Assembly (NCBI GenBank): GCA_037043235.1
Contig: JAWRVZ010000089.1
Coordinates: forward strand, 2,073,501-2,137,500
Source of the DNA: Rhodeus uyekii
Taxonomy: Eukaryota > Chordata > Actinopteri > Cypriniformes > Acheilognathidae
Length of the DNA: 64,000 nucleotides
Reading direction: 5' to 3'
A model generated the notes under the pieces. The model searched no databases. It was not told where the DNA came from and saw nothing but the letters and a program-made list of their open reading frames with translations. The position numbers and the translations under genes are program-made. This document shows, piece after piece, positions 23,125 through 35,480 of the stretch (position 1 is the first letter of the stretch; each line of letters begins with the position of its first letter).

Positions 23125-26100
23125 GTGAGTTCCAACTGGATGTGAGCGTTACGCATGGCATCTTTACGCCTCGAGGTTACAAACGTCAGACCCGGGCGCT
23201 TTTGAACTGTTTGTGCTGTTGATTGATACGAAAATAGGCGTAGATTGAATGTGTGCGCAATGTTAAAATGCTTCAGTTTGCTCTGTGTTGTTTTTAGCGT
23301 AAAGAGAATATCTGGACAGATCAGAAAGGATGAGAAATTATACCCGGAAAATTTCACGCGCATTCTGGACCGACTCCTGGATGGATACGACAACAGACTC
23401 CGACCTGGTTTTGGGGGTACGTGCCAACAAATCTTGACATTCATGTGGCCAGAAAAAGAGCACAGTGCTTCTAAAGCTTCTTGCGCAAAGCATGCTCGCA
23501 AAAAATGCTGTGTTCTTTATGCAGGTCGCATGCTGTTTACTAAGTGTTGTTTGTTTGGTGAGGGTTGGTGTCCTCTGAGGGGAGATGGAGGTGTAAGCCA
23601 ACTCCAAATGTCCTTTTGCTGCCCACTCTCTTTTTCTGCTCTTCATGTATCTGTCAGATCTGTGCCGTTTAGTTGTTTGAGCGAGTTTGGTTATGTAATC
23701 GTGCCGAGAAAGCCGCTTAATGCATATTTTAAGTAGGAAGAGTACAGATGTTCGCTTTGTGTCGCTTTGTGTGCGTAAACCGATAACATTACCCGCGCTC
23801 CTAACATTGAACAGCGCGCATCAGTGTTTTAACCTGTTTTGCGAAGCCAAATGATGCGCTGCTGTTGTAGTCACCAGTACTATTTTAGCTCTAGTTGTAG
23901 CCTACGTTATATTACGACAGTCACTGTGCCTGAAACTTCAGTATTAACTCCTTAGTGTGTGCATGACATGGACATTAAAGTGACATGGACATGACATATG
24001 GACATTAAAGTTTGTGGACATAGTCGATTTAAATGAAATTTGACACGTTATATTTTCATTAAAAGCATGACAAGCATTATAAGATTATATAATGCTTTAG
24101 AGTTCATTAGTTAGTGTGCACGCAAATAGCTAGAAATGGGATTAAAAATGTTCATAGTCTTAGCTAGTGATGTATTAGTCATTACATCATATTGATTAGT
24201 GATTTATTGATGAAAGTTACTATATAAAGAAAGACATCAAGGCTTTATGCACACATCACAGTTTCTGTTCTCCTTTTTCCTCATTTAATTTTTTTTCTTA
24301 AGCCAAGAAATACATAATCAAATCAAAGACTGTGGATCTCTGTGCGTAATGCCGGGATGTGATTGGAGCTCTGGGAATGAAGCTCCGATTTTTTATGTAA
24401 CTTTAGTGAAGAGGCAGAGAGCACATCTCTCCAAACAGAACAGCACACCCACCTTCACATGACAAGAGCTCTCGAGCGAAGCTGGATCAGGCTGGAGGGG
24501 CTTGATCAGCTCTCAGCGAGATGGTGTAGGTTCACAGTTCTAGTAGGATCGCATGAGTTGCCCTTGCCTAAGAATGTGCTTCAGCGATGATAGATATTAG
24601 GGCATGGGCGCGTCTCTTACTATTGGCCTGGTTGTTGTGTCACGAGGACTTGGGTTTGAAGAAACGCACTTTTTTCATCATATAATGTAACCTATTATGT
24701 AATTGTTCAGCCAAAATGACACCTGTCATTTATTTTACCCGTATGCAGTTATCTTTTCTGTGGAACATACAAAGTAGCAAATCTAATGCATGTTGCTATT
24801 GACAAAAGTGCCATAAAAATAGTCCATAAGTCTTATGCACTACATTTCAGGTCTTCTGTAGTTGATTTTCTATCTATGACAAACTACATTTTGTGTTTCT
24901 GTTTCTCACACAAGCTCTCTTACAGCTTCAGATGACTTTAAACACAGAGCATGAGTCATATGGACTATTTTATGATACTTGAAAGATAGTTTTTTGTACT
25001 TTCTTGAGCTTGACATCTGATTACTACAAACTTTTGTTATGGGGGGGGGGGGGGGGGGGGGGAGCTGTTTCTACTTTTTCCCTTATGACATCTTTAAAGG
25101 AGAATGTGAATAGGGAGAGCAGCTCAGATCATTTGGTTTTGGAATAATTTGATGGGAAATGCTTGAGTTTACATTGAGACATTTTGCTTTTGATTTGGAA
25201 TCAAGACATTGTTGAGATTTCTAGTAAAACTATAGTGGAAATATGTTAACAAATGTCTTCATTCACTCTTTATTTCATCTCCTTGCTTTAGGAGAAACAA
25301 GTGAGATTTTAAAGAGATCTTTTCTGTGATTCTTGAGTGCATTGGATTGTTCCTGTCTTTCATATTTCGGTTGGATTCATGGTTGTCAACTGTGAGAGAT
25401 GCTCAGAGTGTCTGTTTAATGACAGATAATCCATTTTCTTGTGTTTGACTGAAGGCCCTGCACTCTCAAGTGATTTACTCGAGCATCTATTGAAGAGCCT
25501 CTGGAACATTAAGAGTTCAACCCTCATCAGTTCAACCAATGAGACGATTCAGTGATTAATCATGCGATTTAGAGCTTTGAGTGCCCAAGACTTTTTTTCT
25601 GTGTCATTTTCTTCTCTTTCTTTGTTTTTTTTGTTTTTCATTTTTGTCTCCATTAGAATTTGGTTAGTGTAGAAATAATAAATGATTAATGGTTTCAATC
25701 TTTGAAACCTGGGAAAAGCCAAAATGAAATTCAAACTGAGCCCATTTCCTTTCCTAATGCATGTTCCCAGTCATATTGTGCAATATTTAAGAGTGTACTT
25801 TATTTGTAAGATAAAAATGTCTTCATAATCTGCTTAATCTGCCTATGAATTGCTTTCCTATTGGCTGATGTCACGTAGGCGTAAATATGATTTCATCATG
25901 TACAACATGTTCCTGGATCAACTTCTTTGTTGATCCTGAAACGACATTCCAATCAATCAGTCAGATTTAAGAGATAAGTTTAACAGTTTATGTCAAGTTT
26001 TAGTCTCGCAACCAGGGTTAGATACCCCTGCATCAGTGTTATTCACTATCATTTACCTCTGATTTTAGGGATAACCTGTGGCTAGGCTTAGGTTTAAGGG

Positions 26101-29100
26101 TGGGATAGGGTTAGGACTACATCTTAGACAAGAATGTTGTTCCAGGATCAACAAAATATGTAAATCCATGTAAATCCAGTAACACGTCTTACTTGGCAAA
26201 ATCACAGTGGGATTGCTCTGTTAGTGTGGTTTATTTGTACAGTAATACCTCGGTTTGTGAGTGACTTTGTATACGAGCAAATCGGTGTACAAGCATTGTA
26301 TTGGAGTGCGAGAACGTTTCCTTGTCCACGCTCATTTTTTTGTGGAAAAGCCCTAACTCTCAGCATCTTTGCGTGCATTTTTACTGGATTTTACAGTAAA
26401 TTGTCAAGTATTTTTCGATTTTACTTGTCAATTATTAATTAGTATTTACTTTTAACTGTAATTTATAGGGTAAAACCAAAAAAAATATTTAAAAAGGGCA
26501 TTTATGGTTGTGTGGAACGAATCGAGTGATTTTTATTGCATTCTTATGGGGAAAATTGTTTTGGTGTACGAGCATTTTGAGATACGAGCTCTTGGAATGA
26601 ATTAAACTTGTGTGAACGCGGCCATCTGAACACTGGTGTGCCCCAAGTGGACCGAGTTACACACACTGTACAAAATAATTCAAGCTGTAAATTTACAGTA
26701 AAAAATGGCAGCTGTGGTTGCCAGACATTTACAGTAAAAAAAAAAAAAAAACTACAAATAAACAATTAACATGTTTTTCCTCTAGCATTTTACAGTGTTT
26801 TACAGTTAAAATCACAGTATTTTTTTTTTACAGTTCCATTTTGCAGGGTTGAAATAAATACTTGTGTGGTTAAACTGAAATATGAAAGCCACAGAGAGAT
26901 TTAAACAAACCAAAAACAGGACATGATGAGGTCACATAATGCGACCCTAAAAAGGACAGCATTCTGAATTATCTGCTCTTTCTCGTCATAGGAGCTTTAT
27001 TGCCCGTGAAGGTTCAGTACAGTCGTCAGAATCGCCATCTCTTTGATTGTGAAACCTGTAATTTACACATTTACTAGCTTTTTGTGAGCTCTCAGCAGGT
27101 AAAAAGGCATCATATGCATGCACATCGAGTGCATTTAGCCCGGCACACAGCATTGTTTCGGATGTTCACTAAGTTCGCAAAATATACGTCATAAAAGCTA
27201 GTGTGAGCACGCTTAGACTGTGCGGGTTACTAGTTAATGTTAACCAATAGCAATTAACATGGTTTTAGGGCACCCTAGTGTAGGCAATGCATCCTTATGC
27301 CAGTTAAAAAGGTTATGGCATTATTATTCTGTGGTAATCCATTTACTTCTGTTGTAATATCTGTGTCACATTGAAAATGACTACTAAGTAACTATTAAGA
27401 CCACATCTAATTCTGTAAGAAGTAAACTTTTCTTTTAGGTCCTTTTTTAGTCATAAACGGCTTATGCTCCTGGTAATGTGATTCTAATGATTCCTGTTTC
27501 TGTCCAGGTCCAGTGACGGAAGTGAAGACCGACATTTACGTCACAAGTTTTGGCCCAGTTTCCGACGTGGAGATGGTGAGTGAGATGTTTATGATTGAAT
27601 GTGAACAGGTCGGATTTGCGTGCGTTCATGAGCGTTGTATCTGTCTGCTGAGATATTATTAAAATAAATAATTCAGGCAGCTTGCCATTTAGATCAATGC
27701 AAGTTGCTGTTATCTGCTTAGTCAGAGTAAATCAAGTACAGTGTGGAAGAGATTCAAAACAAAACACAAAATGTGAATGAGTCAACAATTTCATCAGGGA
27801 TTTTCCCCTGAGAGCAATGTGAGGTTCAGCATCTCACAAAAAAAGCATAACAGTGCTAAATGTGACCACATATAGTGTTCAGCTCAGATTGCTATCTACA
27901 ATATTAAAACCAGCAAAAAATAATGCATTAAAGGGCATTCATAATGCATTTAACTTCTGTGATATTCCACAATGTATTTGCAAGCGGAACTGAATTTTCA
28001 GTCTGTTTCTCCAGTATGAGTTGATTGGTTTTTCTAAGGTTCACACATTGTTCATCATATTAGGAAGAAAGATAAAGTTGTTTCAGAAGTGTGGAAAGTT
28101 TGTTAGTGATTAATAGTATAGAACACAATGATTTTATTTTGATGAGAAATTTCTTCACATTGCGTTTGACTTTTGATTGCATACATAGATCTGCATCATT
28201 TAGTACATTAACATTTATGCATTTGGTAGACGCTTTCATCCAAAGCGACTTACATTTGCATTCAAGAAACACATTAACATTCTAATCAGTTCTTGCTTTC
28301 CCTGGGAATCGAACCCATGACCTTAGCGTTGCAAGCACCACACTCTACTATCGCTATTTTGTTTGAAAAGTAAATAGTTTCATTTAAGTTTTAATGTTTT
28401 TTAAGGGTTACAGGAAAATGTCTTTCCAGGAAATTCTCTCTTGCATGATCATTTCATTTTGAGACTTTTGACTTTGGATTGAATATTTGATTGTGTATTG
28501 TTAAATCTTCACAGTTTAAGACATTTCTTTCAAAATTACAATCAATATAGATCATTTTGATTTGATGTGTTAAGTATTTGGGGAATTTGGCAGGAGCACA
28601 TTTTGTCAGCATGAGGGAAGTGTTTAAGTATCTAGACAATGTTCTACTAAGATTATGATGGATTTTTTGCTCTTCAGTGTTTTGCTGACAGAATCTCTCT
28701 AATGAAGCTCTCTGTCAGGAGTAAGTCCGATTGATTTGCGTGCAGTTTTGACTGCTCTATATCTGTGCTTTTCTTCCAGGAGTACACGATGGATGTGTTC
28801 TTCCGCCAGACGTGGGTGGATAGGCGGTTGAGGTACGAAGGCCCAGTGGAGATCCTCCGCCTAAATAACCTGATGGTGACCAAAGTCTGGACCCCTGACA
28901 CGTTCTTCAGGAACGGCAAAAGATCTGTGGCTCACAACATGACAGCGCCCAATAGACTCTTCCGCATCATGAAGAACGGCACCATCCTGTACACCATGAG
29001 GTACGGCACGCGTCCGTCCCGTCCTGAGTCCGATTTGCTCTGAAAAGACTTTGGCAGGCTGTGTTTGCTCGTGGGTGACCGTCATTTTGCCAAGTAGGAT

Positions 29101-31264
29101 GTGTTCCCGGATCATCTTATTTTGGTCCTGCAACAACATTTCTGTTCAGTGGGAAATAGCAGGATGATGTGAATGTTTTTGAAGCCTCAATCCCGGCCCC
29201 TAAGGCCAGTGCTCGAAGTGGGCCACTGGTACGCAGTACCGGCACTTCTAAATTTTAATCCGTAGCATACCCTCACTTTTTATTGCGCCTACTCCCTTGC
29301 TCTGACCGCCTACACTGCAACATAAAATCAAGCTATTAATTAATTGTATACATTCAATGCTTTTATATGCAGTGTGAACCGAACGGATCAATTATCTGCG
29401 CAATGTGACTGAAGCCCAGTAGTTTAATTTTGCATGCCGTGCGAATCACCGTAAGCACGTTGAACAGCGCGCTGCAAAAGTGTGATAAGAATTGCGTGAG
29501 CTGTTTCAATCGCTTTGCTGATGATAAAATATACAACCCTTTGAGAATGTAGTAAAACACTACAGGAAAACTCGAACATGACAAAACTAAAAACAGCCAC
29601 TAAAAAGAATAATGAAAAGATTTGAAAACATCATCCTGCACCAACATTAATTAGAACGATTTTTAAGCATGACCCACCTTTACTAGAATTGATCACGTTC
29701 TATTCTATGTATTGTGGTAAATATTGACTGACTAAAAATTATATTGGATAATCTGTTAAGTGAATATATTTTTCACTAAATATTTATATTACAACTGCAG
29801 CTTGTTGTAGCTATAGTTTCTAAAGGTGTAGCAGTCTTTTTTAAATAACAAATGCTATAAATAAAAAAAGAAAAAGTTACCTGTCTTACCTGTAATTATA
29901 TCCTTATTGTAACAATTGCTATAGTAACTGTTACTTTTCCATAAAGCAACATGTAAGTAATCAAGAGTTTTAAAGTCTGAATTACTGACTAAACTAAATT
30001 GTTTTTCTCTCTCACAGATTGACAATAAGTGCAGAATGTCCAATGAAACTCGTGAATTTCCCGATGGATGGCCATTCCTGCCCTCTAAAGTTCGGCAGCT
30101 GTGAGATGATTTTTTTATATATGCTGATTTCTTTTCAACCCACAACACACTAAAGCCTGATTTAAGACAGTGTTTCTGAGTAAATGAGCATGGCAGCTTG
30201 TATGAAATGTTTGGAGTTAGGGAAATAACAGTACTTAACCGTTTCTTGAAGATCACTGCAGTAATCCCTTCTTTAAAAATGGATTTCTGTCACTCTCGTC
30301 ACTGTCAGATGACTAAACAATTCATATGGGAACACAATGGATTATTTAAGTTTTTAAGTATTTATTTGTGAAGAGACCTTATAAAATCAGAATTGTTAAA
30401 ATCTGATAGAATTCACTTTTAGCCTACGCATTTGACATAAGTATAAAGAGTATGTGAAAACCATGCTTGAGTAAAAGTACTGATGTCCAACAACGAAAAT
30501 GACCCCATTACGTCACCAATTCCAGTATGACTCGAGTAAAAGTCTTAGACTAACTGATTTTAACACTTCTTAAGTGTTTTACTTGTACTGTAAGGCCAAA
30601 TATATAGTGAAAATGCAAGTGGAAAAACAAGAAACAGTTGCTTTGTGAGGAGAGAAATCACATGTTTATTTTCTAAAGTCAAAATAAAACTGAACACATC
30701 AAAATTGCAATAAATCAAGGTTAACACAAACAGACTCTGAAACGTAGTGTAAGATTAAGTGCTCATAAAATAAAGCAACCAATATCCTTCAAAAAAGTTA
30801 TCTTCAATATAACAGATAAACACTTAGAAGTATTTAGAAGCATCTGCAAAAACACTCACGCTCATGTAAAGTACCCTTGACGACAATTTTGGGTGAAACG
30901 CACAAGAAACGCACAAGATATAATATCTTTAATGCCATGTAGACAGCAATATCATTTAATTTGTAGCAGAAATAAACTGCCATGGAAAATGTGTAATTGC
31001 TTTAGAGAATCCATGCTTATTAAAAAATGTAGGCAAGTTGAGAGTAAAAGTTGCTAATATCTTTGATAATCAGTAAAACTACAAAGTAACTAAAACGATA
31101 CTTATTAGCAGTAACTAAATATATTTACTCAAATACGTTATACCACTTACATTTAAAATGTACAGGTTTTCTCCAGCATGATAAAAGACCAAAACTGACT
31201 GACTGACTGTCTTTAACTCTCACTCTCATTCTCACACACACACTCTCTCTCTCTCTCTCTCTCT

Positions 31265-31316
<52 letters not shown>

Positions 31317-34300
31317 ATACACACACAGACACAGACAAGCTACAAGTGTAAGCCCAATACCTAAGAGATCTGAAAAAAAAAACTCCTCTCCTCAAGGAGA
31401 ACTTACTTTTCCCTCTGAGTGTGTAAATACAGACTTAGTTCATATTCTAAAAACTGAACAAAGAATCTCTATATCAGCAGGACTGTTCACGAAAGTCGGT
31501 CAGCAAAAATGAAAACATGAAAAAGAAAATCAGGCGAAAGAAAGAGAAATCTGAAAGGAAGGCCTAATCTGAAATGTGAAAATGTGGCAGGTCTTTTATG
31601 GAGACTGCTGGAAGATCTGCAGATAAAATCAGTCCAGAGAGCTCCTGCTGGCGCATTGTGACATTGTGATGGAGGACGATCTCGATGTTTTGGTTTTTTA
31701 GTGGTGGCTGTGCTAATGTGCTGACGGATATCTCGCTCTCTCTTCTTTGTCTTCTTATACATCTTCCTGAGGGGAAGCATCTAGACAGAGAGCTGTTCGT
31801 CCCCTGTAGAGCCGAGAAGGTCACCACAGCTTTCCCTCCTGCCCCGGGACAGCGCAGACCTATAACAGCTCTCGTTTTCATTTTACGCTCTTTCCTTTGC
31901 ACTCTGATACAGTTTTATTCTCTTCTGTATTCATTTATTAGTGATGTTTGCTTAGGGTTACTTTCACTCATATTTAGGATTAGTGATTTTTGCTAAACTT
32001 CACTGTGAAAAACATCTTATACTGTAGGGATAGCTGAAAATCCGTGAAGTAGGATTGGCCCTCCTAGGAATTTACATATATATGTGTTTAGGTACCAGAA
32101 TGTTTCAAATATGCATATTTATACTTTAAATATATTTTAATTAAATCTATTTGATTATAAACACTTAATATTATACATTTACTCTCTCTCTCTCTCATAC
32201 GATACGTATTATGGTGCTCTACACTCATCAATGACAGTCGTATCTTGAGACTCCAATAATGACGACGATGACAGACCTGTGCGGTTCATGAATGTGATGA
32301 TGATGATGATGATGATGAAGGTGTTACTGCACTGGTATACAGGTCTTTAAATCAGTTCGGGAAGCGCCTCATCGTCAGATATCGGCGCTGGATCATCAAC
32401 ATTTGCTTCTGAGAGAGGCGAAGAGGCTCCCACTCCACTCGTGCTCTCATTGGTCGATCTCACGCCGGGAACCAATCACGTGCTTGCCTGAGTGCTGTGG
32501 GCATGTACAAAGCCTCTGAGAGAGTTTCTCTCTTTGTCTGGCATCCTGGGAAACCGTTTCTCTCGCATCACAATGAAGCAACGCTGCTTTCTGCAATACG
32601 TCTGCCGATATGGCGGTATTTTTTTACTTACATTTTTCTATGAATATTATTGAAAAATCCACAATGCACTGAGGCCGTGAAACTTGAACAATGAAGTGGC
32701 GAGGGATTACTGTACTTTTTCAAATAAACATTTCTTTATTTATCCTAAACAAGCAGAAATCTCTCTCCAACCATTGTGCAGCACTACTATTTAGTATTTA
32801 TTCATATTCTATTAGTATTTAGTCACAAGCTCTTATTAATACTGTTCTTTGGTTAAATATTTCAAAACCCACAGAGAGATGGAAAGGGTGTCAAATAGTC
32901 ATGATTTATGAAAAGAAATGGAGAAAAGGTTTCTGCACGACAGCGACGATATGAATTAACATTAGGAATCATTTACAGTAGAAATATTTATACTTGCATT
33001 TGCATGTCCTTCTGGAATATTACTCTGAGACGACAAGGCTTCTGGTTAAACACTGGGATGATCTCATCATATTCAATTGTGCGTAATGGGAATTGGTCAG
33101 TTTCATTGGTTGGTTTCTCGTGGTTTCATCTTCAAATTCGACTCCACATTCCATAAACACGCAAATCTTACCATTGCATCCTAGGCCAGACTAATAAATC
33201 AAACTTTTTATTTTGACAAGCGTGTGAAATGCACCTGTAGGGAGAGGGAAAACTATGAAAAACTCCCAATTGTGACAGGAATCAAGATGTTTTGCATACT
33301 GATCAACTTAGAAACCACTTAACAACATGCTGGCAACTATTAACAAAGCTAAACGTTGTGACAGGAACTTTTGCACAGACAGACAACATCCCTCTCTCTT
33401 TCTCTCACTAGGGTTTATTCACTTCCCCTCGAACAATTCTGTCATGCCCAGCATGACTTTGGATCAAAACTCGTTTAGTCGCTCTGTCCCCTCTTTCTTC
33501 TCTCCTGGGCTCTCTCTTTCTACTTTCATGGTGTTGTTGGTGGGTGTTTTTGGAAGCCCATCCTCTGCTCTATTTCCTAGTGTGTGGGGGTTCAGAAACA
33601 GAAATGGAGAAAGACACAGCGAGGAGGAGAGAAAAAAAGCAAATTAAGGAAGATAGAGAGAGATGATGATGATGGTGATGATCTCAAAGGAGGACAGGAG
33701 CGCAGGGAGCGTGCCGACGGACTCCTGGATGTGCAGTCAGTCTCTACTCCGTTTGATGTATGGATTTCTCCTCCATAAATGAAATCTGTCTGATTCTGAG
33801 CAGGAGAAGATCTCAACGGATCCGATTTCTGTGTCAGGATGATTGTTCTGCTTGGCTCGGATTTGAGATTGGCATGTACGGTGGAGGAAGTGGGCAGGAG
33901 TGAGGAAAGATCAGTGTCTTAGCGGCGACCGTTCGACCCTGAGCTCGAGGACTAATTCTCACGGCTCCATGCGTAGGCATTTCCAGAGGAAGATTTCATT
34001 GCTCATAGATTGCTCTTTCAAAGCTCAGGAGACCTAGGGAAGATCTCAGATGTGTTCAATTGAAATATTAGCTCTTTTTTTTTTCCTTTGGAGAAATTTT
34101 TTTTTTGTGTAATTACATGAGAAATGTTAAAGTTCATCCTTTTGATTGGCAAATCGAAGCTGCTTTGACATCTTGCAGGAAAGTTACATTACAAAAGATC
34201 TCTTTAATATCTCAATTGTTTCTCAGAGACAGAAACGGAGGTGAACATTAACTACATTAGCATAAAATCAAATGCTGTATCTGTAATTATTATTTAATGG

Positions 34301-35416
34301 ACTAACATGAACTTACAAGGAACAGTTGTATTTTTATTAACTAACATTAACAAATACAAGTTAAAATATATTAATTATTGTTAGGTAATGTATTAACTAA
34401 TGTTAACTAATAGTACTTTATTGTTAAGAGCTCTCCACTAGCACAACCATCTCACCAATGTCTCAAACCGGCTCGGTTTTGCCAAATCCACCAAAATGTA
34501 TGATCATAAAACTCAATATGAACAATTGTTCCCTACATGATCTGCAGTTTCCAGCTGTCTGCCAACAATTGCCTCATTTGTTTCCGTTTACCTAAGGCCT
34601 TTTTTCTCTGGAGAAAAATCTGAGCATCAGAAGTCTCCATTTACTCATTGTTTAATCTCATTTTTGTCTCATTTCCACTGGGATTCACACAATGCCACAG
34701 ATATGGTCTGGTTGTTAGGGCACACACACACACATTCGTTTTGTTCTTATTATGATGGCTCGCTTTTGTTTGTCAGATGCCTATCCAATGACTGAGATGA
34801 TCTACACCTGGACCAAAGGCCCGGAGCATTCTGTGGAGGTCCCACCTGAGTCGTCCAGCCTGGTCCAATACGACCTGATTGGACAGACTGTGTCAAGCGA
34901 GACTGTAAAATCCATTACAGGTACAAACACATAACACACTATCACAATGAAGGCAACTCTTTTGTTTTTTTTAACTCAAATATTTTGCAGTATACACTAA
35001 AAAGTCTGGAGTCAGTAGGATTTTTTTATTGTATTTGAAAGAAGTCTCATACGGCTGCATTTATCGGATCGAAAATGCAGCAAAACATTAATATTGTGAA
35101 AAAATTATACAATTTATTTATTGAAATACATAAAAAAATGTAACTATTCCTGTGCTAAAAGCTGTATTTTCAGCGTCATTACTCCAGTTTTCAGTGTCAC
35201 ATGATCCTTCACAAATCATTTTGATGGGATGATTTGCTGCTCAAGAAGCATTTCGTTTTATTTTCAATGTTGAAAACGATTGAGCTGTTGTCTTTACTGT
35301 CACTTCTGATCAGAATAAAAGTATTATTCTTAAAAAAACAAAATCTTACTTACCCCAGACCTTTGATTAGTGGTGCAGTGCTTGAAAGGTTTAAACTTTA
35401 ACGAGGAATGAAAAAT

Positions 35417-35480
<64 letters not shown>

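Larger units (their letters stand above)
23417..27507 (+). other. gabra4 intron 2 (4091 bases)
   Basis: It contains a near-tandem duplication of a GACATGGACATTAAAGT unit (23963-24010), a MITE-like segment (24701-25000), a G22 tract (25041-25062), an element with repeated GGATCAAC ends (25905-26170), a Tigger-like fragment (26237-26612) and a TTTACAGTAAAA-rich region (26660-26845). The rest is unremarkable AT-rich sequence. Confidence 0.8.
30101..34776 (+). other. gabra4 intron 5 (4676 bases)
   Basis: GTGAGA to GTCAG. It contains a (CT)n(TA)n microsatellite (31242-31313), a degenerate Tigger-like segment with a (GAT)n tract (32021-32711), a purine-rich region (about 33590-33680) and a TTAACTAA-type repeat (34241-34432). 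Open frames around 31.5-31.9 and 33.3-33.8 kb on both strands overlap one another and resemble no family. Confidence 0.75.

Noticed and set aside
22648..23161. Minus-strand frames of 148 and 111 codons over the gabra4 promoter
   Set aside because: They overlap each other in two frames of CpG-rich DNA, show no domain or family resemblance and lie antisense to the leader and exon 1.
23245..23736. 163-codon plus-strand frame
   Set aside because: Only the exon 2 part (23298-23416) is real. The rest reads through a good GTACGT donor into intron 2 with no similarity to the family.
28861..29139. Minus-strand frame of 92 codons at exon 4
   Set aside because: It is antisense to the highly conserved gabra4 exon 4 and is explained as a shadow of it.
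31487..33816. Overlapping frames on both strands in intron 5
   Set aside because: Pairs of opposite-strand frames in purine- or pyrimidine-rich DNA; none matches a known family and no splice signals support them.
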